A stretch of 42,445 bases of DNA from the NCBI GenBank assembly GCA_012520315.1, contig JAAYOM010000052.1, positions 1-42,445 on the forward strand, given 5' to 3'. Origin of the DNA: Bacillota bacterium (GTDB taxonomy: Bacteria; Bacillota; Limnochordia; Darwinibacteriales; Darwinibacteriaceae). Below are positions 1 to 8,805 of the stretch, one piece after another. The notes below the pieces were generated by a model. That model saw only the letters and a list, made by a program, of their open reading frames with translations. It was not told the DNA's origin and did not search any database. The first letter of the stretch is position 1; each line of letters starts with the position of its first letter. The position numbers and the translations under genes are program-made.

Positions 1-8
1 ATTTTTCT

Positions 9-82
9 GCGGGTGTAGCTCAATGGTAGAGCACCGGCCTTCCAAGCCGGCTATGTGAGTTCGATTCTCATCACCCGCTCCA
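9..82 (+). tRNA. tRNA-Gly (TCC)
   Basis: A full cloverleaf can be folded. The seven-base acceptor stem pairs 9-15 with 72-78, and the CCA end is encoded at 80-82. The anticodon stem 34-38/46-50 encloses a seven-base loop with TCC at 41-43, which reads GGA and GGG glycine codons. It is first of three closely spaced tRNA genes that probably share one transcript; the promoter lies outside the window. Confidence 0.97.
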
Positions 83-97
83 TTTTAGCCTTTACAG

Positions 98-173
98 GCG
101 CCTGTAGCTCAGGGGATAGAGCATCGGACTTCTAATCCGAGTGCCGCAGGTTCGATTCCTGCCAGGCGCGCCA
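98..173 (+). tRNA. tRNA-Arg (TCT)
   Basis: The acceptor stem GCGCCTG (98-104) pairs with CAGGCGC (163-169), followed by discriminator G170 and encoded CCA. The anticodon stem TCGGA/TCCGA (124-128/136-140) encloses anticodon TCT at 131-133, which reads AGA and AGG. It is the second gene of the tRNA cluster, 15 bases after tRNA-Gly. Confidence 0.97.
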
Positions 174-180
174 TAAACAT

Positions 181-258
181 GGTGGGTATAGCTCAGTTGG
201 TTAGAGCGCCAGGTTGTGGCCCTGGAGGTCGCCGGTTCGAATCCGGTTACTCACCCCA
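181..258 (+). tRNA. tRNA-His (GTG)
   Basis: The acceptor stem GTGGGTA (182-188) pairs with TACTCAC (248-254), with one G-U pair. An additional genomic G at 181 sits opposite C255 and supplies the G-1 identity element of tRNA-His. The anticodon stem CCAGG/CCTGG encloses GTG at 216-218, and CCA is encoded at 256-258. It is the last gene of the three-tRNA cluster. Confidence 0.96.
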
Positions 259-271
259 TTTACAAAAAATC

Positions 272-297
272 AAGCAGCCGTCAGAGCTGCTTATTTT
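272..297 (+). terminator. Rho-independent terminator of the tRNA cluster
   Basis: The seven-base stem AAGCAGC/GCTGCTT (272-278/286-292) has a seven-base loop and is followed by ATTTTTG. It starts 14 bases after tRNA-His and ends the tRNA transcript before tdh. Between it and tdh (298-409) I see only the tdh ribosome site; no convincing promoter hexamers were found. Confidence 0.85.
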
Positions 298-409
298 TGT
301 CCCCTTTTTTCCTCGTGAAAAAATTCCTCTATTGTATGGCAGGATAACTCGTAAGAAGAATGGAACAATTATGCGAAGGAAATTTGTTTGATTCTGGAGG
401 GGTAGCTAC

Positions 410-1462
410 ATGTCGAAGACAATGAAGGCCGTAGCCAAAACGGAGGCTGCCAAGGGGTTTGAGATTATTGAAGCCCCCATACCAACGCCTGGGCCCGGGG
501 AGGTATTGGTCAAAGTTCGGGTCAGTGCCATTTGCGGTACTGATGTACACATTTACAGCTGGGATCAGTGGGCTCAAAGTCGCGTTAACCCGCCTTTGAT
601 TTTCGGCCATGAGTTCTGCGGAGATGTTGTCGAACTCGGCCAAGGTGTCAAGGGCGTCAAAGAGGGCGACTTTGTTTCTGTAGAAACGCACTTTACTTGC
701 GGAGTCTGCCGTTTCTGCCGCACCGGGCGGGGCCATATTTGTGAAACTGTGGAAATTGTGGGGGTGGATCGTGACGGTTGTTTTGCGGAGTATGTAACAG
801 TTCCGTATGAAAACCTCTGGGTGTGGGATTATGACATCGATCCTGAGATCGCCGCCATACAGGATCCTTACGGAAACGCTGTGCACACAGCTTTAGCTTG
901 CGACCTGGTGGGGGCAGATGTTCTAATCACAGGCGTCGGTCCTATTGGTCTAGCTGCCATCCCCATCGCCAGACAAGCAGGTGCCAAGAAAATAATCTGC
1001 TCAGATGTGAGCCCTTATCGTTTAGACTTGGCCCGAGAGTTTGGCGCCGATTACGTCGTTGATGTGCGGACCGAAGATCTTTGCTCTGTGGTAAGGAGCG
1101 CTACCGGCAACAAGGGAGTCGAAGTTCTCTTGGAGATGTCCGGTAGCCAGGCAGCGATCAATGATGCCTTTAGGTGTCTTGCTAACGGTGGAACTGCCTC
1201 TTTGCTCGGCATCCCTTCTGAGCCAATTAAAATGGATCTTGCTACAGCTATTGTGTTCAAAGGCGCGACCGTGATCGGTATTAACGGGCGCAAAATGTTC
1301 GAAACATGGTATCAAGGCCAGGCATTGCTGCAAAGTGGTCTGGACCTATCACCCCTAATTACCCATCGCCTGCCTCTGGAGCGCATTGGCGAGGGGTTCG
1401 AACTGATGAAGGCTGGTCAATGCGGAAAGATTATCATTAATGTAGATGGGAGTGTTGTGTAG
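410..1462 (+). CDS. tdh: L-threonine 3-dehydrogenase (zinc, NAD-dependent)
   Basis: It oxidises L-threonine to 2-amino-3-ketobutyrate with NAD in the cytoplasm, the first step of threonine breakdown to glycine and acetyl-CoA. The 350-residue protein is a medium-chain dehydrogenase. Catalytic zinc ligands are seen at C42, H67 and E68. Structural zinc is held by four cysteines at 97, 100, 103 and 111, and the nucleotide fold carries GVGPIG at 175-180. The ATG follows a GGAGGGG ribosome site. The stop codon overlaps the kbl start by one base (TAGTG), so the two are translationally coupled. Other zinc alcohol dehydrogenases look similar, but the coupling to kbl settles the assignment. Confidence 0.96.
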   Translation: MSKTMKAVAKTEAAKGFEIIEAPIPTPGPGEVLVKVRVSAICGTDVHIYSWDQWAQSRVNPPLIFGHEFCGDVVELGQGVKGVKEGDFVSVETHFTCGVCRFCRTGRGHICETVEIVGVDRDGCFAEYVTVPYENLWVWDYDIDPEIAAIQDPYGNAVHTALACDLVGADVLITGVGPIGLAAIPIARQAGAKKIICSDVSPYRLDLAREFGADYVVDVRTEDLCSVVRSATGNKGVEVLLEMSGSQAAINDAFRCLANGGTASLLGIPSEPIKMDLATAIVFKGATVIGINGRKMFETWYQGQALLQSGLDLSPLITHRLPLERIGEGFELMKAGQCGKIIINVDGSVV

Positions 1463-2634
1463 TGGATGCACTGAGTTTCTTAGAGCAGGAACTGCAAAAC
1501 CTTAAGGAGCAAGGCTTGTATCGTGAGCCGCGTACCCTCACTGGAGAGCAGATGCCAAAGGCTGTCTATGACGGTAAGTCTGTGGTGAACCTGTCTTCCA
1601 ACAACTATTTGGGCTTGGCCAATCACCCTCGGCTAATCGAGGCAGCGGTCAAGGCTACTGAAAAACTTGGCGTGGGTCCTGGTGCAGTGCGTACTATTGC
1701 AGGTCAAATGGATTTGCACAGGGAATTCGAAGAAAAACTGGCTAAGTTTAAGAACGTCGAAGCCTGCCTGCTTTTCCAATCGGGCTTTACTGCCAATTCT
1801 GGCACAGTAAGCTGCATTATGGGGCGGGAAGATGTAATTATCAGCGACGAACTTAATCACGCCAGCATTATTGATGGATCCAGGCTGAGCCGGGCCCAGA
1901 TTAAAGTTTATCCCCATGCCGATATGGATGGGCTGCGCACCACTCTCAAAGAGGCGGAAGGCCGGCGGAAAATCGTGGTGACTGACGGTGTGTTTTCCAT
2001 GGATGGAGACGTTGCCCCCTTGCCGGAAGTAGTCAAACTGGCCAAAGAATTCGATGCCATTGTCATGGTCGACGATGCCCATGCCAGCGGTGTGATGGGG
2101 CGTAATGGCCGGGGAACAGTAGACCATTACGATCTCCATGGTCAGGTTGATATTCAAGTAGGCACTTTGTCGAAGGCGATAGGAGTTCTTGGCGGGTATG
2201 TCGCAGGTCCCAAGAAGCTCATCGATTATCTGGTCCAGCGGGCAAGGCCTGTTCTGTTCAGCACCTCCCTGCCCCCTGCCGTAACTGCGGCGGGGATGGA
2301 AGCCGTCGATATGCTGATAGAGCAGCCTGAACTCATAGACACGCTGTGGAGCAACGCCGAATTTTTCCGAGAGGGACTCAAGGAACTTGGCTTTGACACA
2401 GGCATGAGCGTAACTCCGATTATTCCAGTTATTGTCGGTGATGAGCGGAAAGCGGCACAATTAGCCGATGATTTGTTTGAGGAAGGGGTATTCGCCCAAG
2501 CGCTCGCTTTCCCGACAGTGCCTAGGGGAACAGCACGGGTGCGCACAATCGTTACGGCAGCCCACACCAGGGAAGATTTGCAGTTTGCCCTGGACGCCTT
2601 TGCCAAGGTTGGCAGAAGGCTTGAGATAATCTAG
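1462..2634 (+). CDS. kbl: Glycine C-acetyltransferase (2-amino-3-ketobutyrate CoA ligase)
   Basis: It cleaves 2-amino-3-ketobutyrate with CoA to glycine and acetyl-CoA, using PLP, and so completes the pathway begun by Tdh. At 390 residues it has the normal length for the alpha-oxoamine synthase family. The PLP lysine is K238 within VGTLSKAIG, and the cofactor-binding Asp/His pair lies in VDDAHASG at about 203-210. The start is GTG and shares its first base with the tdh stop. AONS (BioF) is a close relative, but the tdh partner makes Kbl the better call. A terminator follows immediately. Confidence 0.95.
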   Translation: MDALSFLEQELQNLKEQGLYREPRTLTGEQMPKAVYDGKSVVNLSSNNYLGLANHPRLIEAAVKATEKLGVGPGAVRTIAGQMDLHREFEEKLAKFKNVEACLLFQSGFTANSGTVSCIMGREDVIISDELNHASIIDGSRLSRAQIKVYPHADMDGLRTTLKEAEGRRKIVVTDGVFSMDGDVAPLPEVVKLAKEFDAIVMVDDAHASGVMGRNGRGTVDHYDLHGQVDIQVGTLSKAIGVLGGYVAGPKKLIDYLVQRARPVLFSTSLPPAVTAAGMEAVDMLIEQPELIDTLWSNAEFFREGLKELGFDTGMSVTPIIPVIVGDERKAAQLADDLFEEGVFAQALAFPTVPRGTARVRTIVTAAHTREDLQFALDAFAKVGRRLEII

Positions 2635-2638
2635 GAAG

Positions 2639-2671
2639 AAAAACCCCGGTCCTTAAAGGAGCGGGGTTTTT
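2639..2671. terminator. Bidirectional terminator between kbl and the lipid kinase
   Basis: A perfect ten-base stem, AAAAACCCCG/CGGGGTTTTT (2639-2648/2662-2671), can terminate transcripts from both sides. The stop codon of the convergent lipid kinase gene lies inside the hairpin loop, a compact arrangement. Confidence 0.9.
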
Positions 2672-3537
2672 GGCGCAATAACTCGCATAGCTTTGGGCCT
2701 GATTTTCGTATGAAAAGGTTGCGCGGGAAAGATGTCGCCGTCAATCATGATAGGCAGGGGGTCACCCTCGATGGTGACCTCCTTTCCTGTTAAAATAGTC
2801 ACCGCAGGATGGGTTACATGTTTTCCTGAGTAAATCTTGGGCAGAGTGAGGGTGAAGTCCAGTTTTCCAATCTCTTCTATCAAAAGTATATGGAAATGAC
2901 CGCTGTCGTACCTAGCCTCGGGAGCAAACTGCATGCCTCCCCCTCCGTAGGGCATGTTTAAGGCGAACAGGGCTATGATTTTTTTCTCAATTGCCTGCCC
3001 GTCGATGATAATCTTCACCGGGAAGCTCCTTAGGCTGCGGATAGTAGCTACAATTCCGGCGAGAAAAGCCGCCGAGCCTTTCCAAAAGCCTTTGCGATGG
3101 CTGTTGACATATTCTAGAACGTCTGCCGAAAATCCGATGGACGCCATTTGCCCAAACACCACATCGTTTTCCAAGCCTATGTCAAAGAGGACTTCCTGCC
3201 CATGGAGCAGAGTCTGGATCGCCAGTTCAGCTTCGCGGGGGATGCCTAGGCCCCTGGCATAGTCATTGCCTGTGCCGCCCGGAATAATTCCCAGTGCTGC
3301 AGGACTCCGCCAAATTCCTTCTAGCACCTCACGAATTGTACCATCTCCGCCTAGGGCGGCGACAGTTTCGTGGCTCTCGCTTGCCCTTTGGGCCAGTTCA
3401 ATGGCATGTCCCGCAGATCTAGTGTACATGAGCTGAAAGTCTACTCCTTGCTCCGTCAAGAAATTTTTTGTGAATTGTGCAACTTTTTGTCCCCGCCCTC
3501 TGCCGGCCAAGGGGTTGGCTATGATGGCTATGCTCAT
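2653..3537 (-). CDS. Diacylglycerol/lipid kinase, YegS/DgkB/BmrU type
   Basis: The 294-residue cytoplasmic kinase probably phosphorylates diacylglycerol or a related lipid, using ATP. The DAGK catalytic domain shows the N-terminal NPLAGRGRG loop (8-16), the nucleotide-binding GGDGT (63-67) and GGTGND (87-92). The beta-sandwich C-terminal half is present at normal length. The reading frame stays open far upstream, but the start at 3537 is chosen because GGAGGAGGCGGAG sits just before this ATG and the protein then begins with the family's usual MSIAIIANP. The upstream extension has no family features. The natural lipid substrate cannot be read from the sequence. Confidence 0.9.
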   Translation of the reverse strand: MSIAIIANPLAGRGRGQKVAQFTKNFLTEQGVDFQLMYTRSAGHAIELAQRASESHETVAALGGDGTIREVLEGIWRSPAALGIIPGGTGNDYARGLGIPREAELAIQTLLHGQEVLFDIGLENDVVFGQMASIGFSADVLEYVNSHRKGFWKGSAAFLAGIVATIRSLRSFPVKIIIDGQAIEKKIIALFALNMPYGGGGMQFAPEARYDSGHFHILLIEEIGKLDFTLTLPKIYSGKHVTHPAVTILTGKEVTIEGDPLPIMIDGDIFPAQPFHTKIRPKAMRVIAPKTPLL

Positions 3538-3626
3538 TTCTCCGCCTCCTCCGTTACAGCTAAAATTCGCCATCATAAATGAAAACTCCTCCGTTAATAC
3601 TAGGCAGGAAGGAGGTGTTCTGCGCA

Positions 3627-3863
3627 GTGTCGCAAGACAAAAAGAAGAAAAGGCAGCAAAACAGGCCGCACAATCAAAGGGCAGCAGGATTGGTAAATGC
3701 CAATCATTTTTATGAAACAGCAGAAGAGCTTGCCAACCGCCACTTACAGCAGCACCGGCAGCAGCAGAAACGGCAGGCCCAGGAGCAAAACCCAAGGCGC
3801 AGCAGTCAACAGGTTCGGCCGGTAAATGAAAATCCCAATCCGGAGAGCGAAGAACCACAATGA
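3627..3863 (+). CDS. Small hydrophilic Q/N/R-rich protein of unknown function
   Basis: A 78-residue, very hydrophilic protein begins with a lysine cluster (MSQDKKKKRQQ), has a short central segment around ANHFYETAEEL, and ends in a Q/R/N/P-rich acidic tail. The GTG at 3627 is preferred over an in-frame ATG at 3579 because GGAAGGAGGTG lies at 3607-3616 with suitable spacing. It is transcribed divergently from the lipid kinase and ends at a strong terminator, which supports a real gene. There are no membrane segments or cysteines. The composition recalls some small spore proteins, but I see no family motif, so function is unknown. Confidence 0.6.
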   Translation: MSQDKKKKRQQNRPHNQRAAGLVNANHFYETAEELANRHLQQHRQQQKRQAQEQNPRRSSQQVRPVNENPNPESEEPQ

Positions 3864-3874
3864 CAAAATAGAAG

Positions 3875-3898
3875 AAAGGGAGCGGCTGCTCCCTTTTT
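3875..3898. terminator. Bidirectional terminator
   Basis: The nine-base perfect stem AAAGGGAGC/GCTCCCTTT (3875-3883/3888-3896) has a GGCT loop, an A-rich left flank and TT on the right. It lies between the convergent small Q/N-rich gene and the membrane-anchored protein gene, and can serve both. Confidence 0.88.
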
Positions 3899-4321
3899 CT
3901 AACTAGACAACTGGTTAAGGAGAATGGACAGCTTTTGCGCGGTTTCCAGGAGAGCCTGCTGATCTTGACTCCAGATTTGGTATTGCAGATTCTGAAGGGC
4001 AGTCTCAACTTCCCTGTCAGTTTCTAGTGATAAAGTAACGTCAGGAGTGAGACGGCGCCAAGCAGCCCCGAGTTCTTGTACAGTCGAATATGCTATGGCC
4101 CATTTCTCGTCCATGGCAGCTTGGGACAGGCGATCAACCAAAGTTTGGAGTTCTGCCAAGGGCGAATCGGAGATAGCGAGATCGTTTGAAGTGTTGTATT
4201 CAAACAGCTCAATTTCCAGCTCAGGAGGTTTTTCACTGGTTAGTTTCTGGCTGGCAAAGAAACTTAAGCCTAGGGCTAAAATCCCTACTGCAACCAGCAT
4301 CAAAAAGGTCGTACGGCGCAT
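3899..4321 (-). CDS. Membrane-anchored protein, DUF4363-like
   Basis: The 140-residue protein has one N-terminal membrane segment (about residues 5-23, TFLMLVAVGILALGLSFFAS) and a helical extracytoplasmic part. The pattern of regularly spaced tryptophans and leucines (KWAIAYSTVQELGAAW, then VETALQNLQYQIW) resembles small DUF4363-type proteins of Firmicutes, whose function is not known. No lipobox cysteine is seen, so the hydrophobic segment is probably a retained anchor. The ATG follows AAGGGGGG on the minus strand. It is divergent from the glycosyltransferase. The family link is inference from pattern only. Confidence 0.75.
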   Translation of the reverse strand: MRRTTFLMLVAVGILALGLSFFASQKLTSEKPPELEIELFEYNTSNDLAISDSPLAELQTLVDRLSQAAMDEKWAIAYSTVQELGAAWRRLTPDVTLSLETDREVETALQNLQYQIWSQDQQALLETAQKLSILLNQLSS

Positions 4322-4408
4322 TTGATCCCCCCCTTCTGTTTATAGCATACCCCGTATTGATTGATAAATTTTGACCACAATAAATGGAGACATAGGGGGG
4401 AGAGTTGT

Positions 4409-5503
4409 ATGAGGATAATCTGGGTGGTTCGTCCAGCTGAGGGGGGCATCGTTCAGCACCTTAAGCGATTGCTAAAAGGTATTCCCGATTTTGACATCGT
4501 GGTCGTGGCACCGCTAGAACTGCAGGAATTGGCTGGTGAAAGGCGATTTATTCCCCTGGACTTAGTGGATGGGCTTAAGCCGCGGCGAGACTTAGGGGCA
4601 GTGAGGAAACTGAGAAAGTTCTTGCGCCAGGAAAAGGGCAGCGTTATCCATGCACATGGTCTCAAGGCAGCTCTAGTTACGGCTGCAGCTTTGGCCCCCG
4701 TCCGCCACCCCCGCTTTTTGTTTACGGCACATAACTCTTTGCCCCAGGCATCTTCCAGAGTTACCCAGTGGGGGGCCAATGTTGTACAGCGCTGGATGTT
4801 TGGCTGCATGAACACAATCATTAGTGTTTCAGATGCAGTACGTTCCCAGATTATTTGCCATGTGCCGGAACGCAAGGTGCTCACGATTTACAACGGTATT
4901 GCAGCCAGCGACTTCGACAACCATGTCGCAGATGCGTCGCGGACAGCTTTAGGTCTCAGTGCAGACGATCAAATAGTGGGTACAGTGGCTCGCCTGATTC
5001 CAGAGAAGGGAGTGGGCACCCTTTTGGAGGCGATGTCACTTATTGCCCGGATTGTACCTAGATCCCATCTTATAGTGGTGGGAGACGGGCCTGAGCGTGT
5101 AAGACTGGAGCAGTACGCCTCGGGCCTAGGCTTAGACGGCAGGGTTCAGTTTCTCGGTTGGAGAGAGGATGTTCCAACTTTGATGGCGGGCTGGAACTGT
5201 TTTGCCTTGCCAAGCCTGAGCGAGGGCTTCAATCTCAGTGTGCTGGAGGCTATGGCCAGCCGGCTGCCTGTGGTAGTCTCAGATCTGCCTGCGCTGCGTG
5301 AAGCAGTTGTTCCAGGCCGGGGGGGCCTCTTGGTTCGTCCCGGCAGTGCACCTGACTTAGCTGCAGCCTTGCTCCATGTTTTGAAGGCGCCCGAAAGGGC
5401 CAAAGCAATGGGCGAATTCAACCGGTCTCGGGTAGATGCCTATTTCGGAGAAGAACGGATGGTACGCTGTATCAAGGCGCTCTATGAGGGCCTGATGACA
5501 TGA
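4409..5503 (+). CDS. Glycosyltransferase family 4 (GT-B fold)
   Basis: The 364-residue cytoplasmic glycosyltransferase transfers a sugar from a nucleotide donor, probably to a cell-envelope acceptor. It shows a GG-containing N-terminal loop (RPAEGGIVQH), the donor-domain start GTVARLIPEKGVGTLLEA, and the retaining GT4 signature SLSEGFNLSVLEAMASRLPV with the paired glutamates. The start at 4409 is supported by GGGGGGAGAG just upstream; the in-frame ATG at 4361 lacks a ribosome site. The stop overlaps the next ATG by four bases, so the large AlkP-like membrane protein is probably its functional partner. Sugar and acceptor are unknown. Confidence 0.9.
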   Translation: MRIIWVVRPAEGGIVQHLKRLLKGIPDFDIVVVAPLELQELAGERRFIPLDLVDGLKPRRDLGAVRKLRKFLRQEKGSVIHAHGLKAALVTAAALAPVRHPRFLFTAHNSLPQASSRVTQWGANVVQRWMFGCMNTIISVSDAVRSQIICHVPERKVLTIYNGIAASDFDNHVADASRTALGLSADDQIVGTVARLIPEKGVGTLLEAMSLIARIVPRSHLIVVGDGPERVRLEQYASGLGLDGRVQFLGWREDVPTLMAGWNCFALPSLSEGFNLSVLEAMASRLPVVVSDLPALREAVVPGRGGLLVRPGSAPDLAAALLHVLKAPERAKAMGEFNRSRVDAYFGEERMVRCIKALYEGLMT

Positions 5504-7650
5504 AAAACCAATTGCCCGTTATCCTGTTAAGCCTGCTTCTGACTCTATCCTTTACTCTGCCTGCCGTGGCAGACAGAGTAAAGGTCGAACAAGTTGTTCT
5601 GGTTCTCTGGCATGGCTTAGAATGGGCGCAGTTGGACAGCCTGCACTTCGCAACGCCTCGGGCCATAGGTCTCCTAAACACTAGAGTTGGGGGAGGAGAA
5701 TCAGTAACTGCATCTTACCTCAGCTTAGGTGCTGGAGCACGGGCTGTTGGTCTTAATGGTTCAGCGCATTTTTATCAAACTGAGGCGGGGCGGGATTTAT
5801 ACAGAAGGCATACAGGTTTGGAACCGACACCCCTCGTACAGCCGCGCATTGCCCAGATTCGGGCAGCCCAGACCGTACAGTACAAATTAGAGGTGGGTGC
5901 CTTGGGAAGCGCCTTGTCCCAGATAGGAAGGTCCCCGCGAGTTTTGGGCACCAGCGATGCACATGAACCTTTTAATTGGGCTGCCCTAGTGGGCATGGAC
6001 GGTTGGGGAAGGGTATGGGAGGGCAGTGTAGGAACAGAGTTTCTCATTCAGGATTCCGACTATCCATACGGCATCCGTACAGACTACCAAAAATTGTCAC
6101 AGGAGGTGCGTGAGTCTAAAGACGCGCTTGTCATAGTTGATCTAGGCGATCCATTCCGCTATGACCAGTACCGCAGTAATCTTGTACAGGCGCAGCAGGA
6201 AAAGCTAGAAAGTCTGATAACCGGCGAGGCTAAGGATTTTTTGGAGGGGATTATTGAGGGCACTCCGGCTCAAACAGCGGTCTTATTGCTAAGTCCTTAC
6301 CCCTCACAGCCTTTGGCAAACCGCAACTTCTGGCTGACGCCTGTTGTGTGCTGGGGCTTAGGGGAAGGCCTCTTGACTTCTGCCACCACCCGCTGGCCAG
6401 GCCTCATTACCAATATGGATATCGCGCCTGCGGTTTTGGAGATGCTGGGAGTAGAACACTCACAGCCCTTTATCGGCCGACCTATATCCGTCAGGCCTGT
6501 TGCAGAAGCCGAAGGTAAAGTCTGGATGGAGGCAATGGCGGACAAAGTCGGGTTTCATGCCCAATATCGTGGGCATGTTCTCCGCACCTTAGTAGTCGGT
6601 CAGATAATTACCTACACGGCAGTGCTGATTTCGCTCATTGTCAACTCGATTGCACCCCGCTGGGCTGTGCGGACTCTCCAGCTGGCAATTCTAGTTTTGT
6701 TGGCAGCGCCCCTTGGCCTACTGCTGTGGGATCGGGCTCCCCTTGCGGCCCTAGGACTGTTGATCGGAGTTTCTGCCCTCAAGTGGAAGGGTGTTTCTAC
6801 AGTCAGGCTCATTGGCCTAATCTCCTTAGGTACAGCCTTGGCCATCAGCGTAGATGTACTATTTGGCAGCTGGCTAATGCGTTATTCTTTCCTAGGCTAC
6901 GACCCAATCGCCGGTGCCCGTTTTTATGGTATAGGCAACGAGTATATGGGTGTTTTGATCGGTTCTGCGATCATGGGATGGGTTGTAACATTGGAACGGC
7001 TGAAACTATCCGACCGCCAGAAAGAGGTTTGCGGACTGATTGTCTTTGGATTCTTTACCGTTGTAATTGGCGCACCAAACTTGGGCACTAATGTGGGAGG
7101 TTCTATCAGCGCTGTCTTCGGTTTTGGCTCAACTTTGCTGGCCTTGGCAGGCAAGCGGCTAAACTTGCGTACTGTCCTTGCCTTGGTACTGGCCACTGTG
7201 GTTGTTCTCACTGCCTTGATGATCGTAGATGATGCCAATTCCCAGGGAGAACAATCCCATATTGGCCAGACTGTGAAGCTGATTCGGCGAGATGGCCTTA
7301 GTGCGATCCTCCTGATTATAGTCCGCAAGCTGAACATGAATCTTCGGCTGCTGCGCTACAGCATGTGGAGCAATGCCTTAGTTGTGGCTATGGCGGGGAT
7401 CGGGGCGTCTTTTATCTGGCCCTCTAGGTATATCTACTGGCTAAAAGAAAACCACCCCTTGATCGCCGGAGGCATAGTGGGGGTGGTCATTGGGTCTATG
7501 GCAGCCTTTTTCTTTAATGACTCAGGTGTGGTTGCCGCGGCAACCTGTCTCAGCTTCGCTTCTTCATCTTTGCTGATCCTGGCGCTAGAGTTAAAACATA
7601 ATCTTGCTGCGCCGCAGGCCTACGTTGAGGATGATGGCCACAGCCATTAA
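5500..7650 (+). CDS. Polytopic membrane protein with extracytoplasmic alkaline-phosphatase-like domain
   Basis: This 716-residue protein starts with a signal-type hydrophobic segment (about 5-24). An outer domain of about 330 residues follows, laid out like the alkaline phosphatase superfamily: central VVLVLW strand, TNMDIAPAVLEMLGV and FIGRPI near its end. About ten membrane segments make up the C-terminal half. The position where phosphatases carry the metal-binding Asp reads WHGLEW, so catalysis may be lost or altered. Striking polar motifs in the membrane half are YDPIAGARFYGIGNEYMG and FFNDSGVVAAA. It is coupled to the upstream glycosyltransferase (ATGA overlap), which suggests work on an envelope glycan or lipid. 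The 3' end overlaps convergent rodA by 60 bases. Its function is not established. Confidence 0.8.
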   Translation: MKNQLPVILLSLLLTLSFTLPAVADRVKVEQVVLVLWHGLEWAQLDSLHFATPRAIGLLNTRVGGGESVTASYLSLGAGARAVGLNGSAHFYQTEAGRDLYRRHTGLEPTPLVQPRIAQIRAAQTVQYKLEVGALGSALSQIGRSPRVLGTSDAHEPFNWAALVGMDGWGRVWEGSVGTEFLIQDSDYPYGIRTDYQKLSQEVRESKDALVIVDLGDPFRYDQYRSNLVQAQQEKLESLITGEAKDFLEGIIEGTPAQTAVLLLSPYPSQPLANRNFWLTPVVCWGLGEGLLTSATTRWPGLITNMDIAPAVLEMLGVEHSQPFIGRPISVRPVAEAEGKVWMEAMADKVGFHAQYRGHVLRTLVVGQIITYTAVLISLIVNSIAPRWAVRTLQLAILVLLAAPLGLLLWDRAPLAALGLLIGVSALKWKGVSTVRLIGLISLGTALAISVDVLFGSWLMRYSFLGYDPIAGARFYGIGNEYMGVLIGSAIMGWVVTLERLKLSDRQKEVCGLIVFGFFTVVIGAPNLGTNVGGSISAVFGFGSTLLALAGKRLNLRTVLALVLATVVVLTALMIVDDANSQGEQSHIGQTVKLIRRDGLSAILLIIVRKLNMNLRLLRYSMWSNALVVAMAGIGASFIWPSRYIYWLKENHPLIAGGIVGVVIGSMAAFFFNDSGVVAAATCLSFASSSLLILALELKHNLAAPQAYVEDDGHSH

Positions 7651-8727
7651 ACTCGTGAGCATAATGCTGCCGCCAGCTGTAATAAATGGGAGGGGCAGGC
7701 CGGTTATGGGCATAAACCCTAAAGTCATTCCGACGTTGATGACTAGGTGAAAGAAGAAGATGCCTGTTGCCCCTGTTGCCAACAGTGTGCCAAAAGTATC
7801 CTTGGCTACTGCCGCAATCCGCAGCCCACGCCATATAACGACTACAAACAGGGAGAGTACCAGCAATGAACCAAGAAAACCAAACTCTTCAGCGATGACC
7901 GAAAAAACGAAATCCGTATGGTTGGCTGGCAAGAAATGCAGTGAACTTTGGGTGCCGTTTAACAAGCCTTTTCCAAAAAAACCTCCAGAGCCGATGGCAA
8001 TAATTGATTGAATTATGTTCCAGCCGGCACCGCTTGGATCTGAATAAGGATCTAGGAAAACCAAGATACGCGTGAGTTGGTAGGGTTTGATGATACTAAC
8101 CCAACCTTTCAGCGACATGAAAACTATGGCGGTGGATAGTAGAATTAATGCTCCCACTGAGATCAAAATATGTTTAGTCCTGCCATGGGCCACATACCAC
8201 ATGGTGAAAAAGAGACCAATAAAAATTGCTGCAGTACCTAGATCTGGCTGCCTTAGGATCAAAGCTGCCGGGAACAGTACCAACAAGAGGGCCTTGGCAA
8301 CCCCCTGGATAGTTTGGGCATTTTCCTCTTTTTCGAAGAACTTTGCCAACACTAAGACTATTGCAATCTTGGCCAATTCTGACGGCTGCAGGCTCATTGG
8401 TCCCAGCTTTACCCAGCGCTGGGAACCGAAGATTGCCGGACCGAGCAGGAGTACCGAAGCTAAGAGTGCCATTGTGGCAAGATAAATAAGCTTCGCCCAG
8501 CGTGCCCAGGCCCTGTAGTCGATGGACACAATAATGATTGAGGCAATCAGGCCTAAACCGAAGGCCACAAGCTGCGTCTGTACATAGTGCCAAGGGCTCG
8601 CACCTTGGGCAGTCAGCTGGGAATGGGAAGCAGAATAAATAACAACAAGGCCGATGAAAGTCAATGCCAGTACAGCCAAAATCAAGGGCCAATCTAGGTT
8701 GCGCCAATAGCGGCGAGGTATTCTCAC
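7591..8727 (-). CDS. rodA: Rod-shape-determining peptidoglycan polymerase RodA (SEDS family)
   Basis: The 378-residue SEDS glycosyltransferase polymerises lipid II for cell-wall elongation with a class B PBP. About ten membrane segments begin at LILAVLALTFIGLVVIYSASHS. The family loop SLHFLPANHTDFVFSVIAEEFGFLG is present, with GTQ just before it, as is the C-terminal MTLGFMPITGLPLPFITAGGS. The start is GTG at 8727 with AGGAGGG seven bases before it. A TATAAT at 8754-8749 on the minus strand is a possible -10, but its -35 is weak. RodA is preferred over FtsW/SpoVE because of length and isolation from division genes, though the subgroup cannot be proven by eye. Confidence 0.9.
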   Translation of the reverse strand: MRIPRRYWRNLDWPLILAVLALTFIGLVVIYSASHSQLTAQGASPWHYVQTQLVAFGLGLIASIIIVSIDYRAWARWAKLIYLATMALLASVLLLGPAIFGSQRWVKLGPMSLQPSELAKIAIVLVLAKFFEKEENAQTIQGVAKALLLVLFPAALILRQPDLGTAAIFIGLFFTMWYVAHGRTKHILISVGALILLSTAIVFMSLKGWVSIIKPYQLTRILVFLDPYSDPSGAGWNIIQSIIAIGSGGFFGKGLLNGTQSSLHFLPANHTDFVFSVIAEEFGFLGSLLVLSLFVVVIWRGLRIAAVAKDTFGTLLATGATGIFFFHLVINVGMTLGFMPITGLPLPFITAGGSIMLTSLMAVAIILNVGLRRSKIMF

Positions 8728-8805
8728 ATACGTTCCCTCCTAGCTTTAATTATACAGATTTTCAGCCCTTTTTCCAGATAAACTGGACAAGAGTGCAAAA
8801 ATCAG

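Noticed and set aside
179-391. A 70-codon frame over tRNA-His
   Set aside because: It reads through the tRNA and the terminator; not a protein gene.
1633-2460. A 275-codon open frame antisense to kbl
   Set aside because: No ribosome site, no recognisable domain, and the opposite strand encodes a clear family protein; it is a coding shadow.
3538-4008. Open frame extending the lipid kinase upstream by 157 codons
   Set aside because: It runs antisense through the small Q/N-rich gene and a terminator, has no family features, and the ATG at 3537 has a strong ribosome site.
4325-4408. Divergent promoters between the DUF4363-like gene and the glycosyltransferase
   Set aside because: A TATAAA with an upstream TG exists on the minus strand (4344-4339), but transcription would start inside the ribosome site, and the plus-strand hexamers are poor matches.
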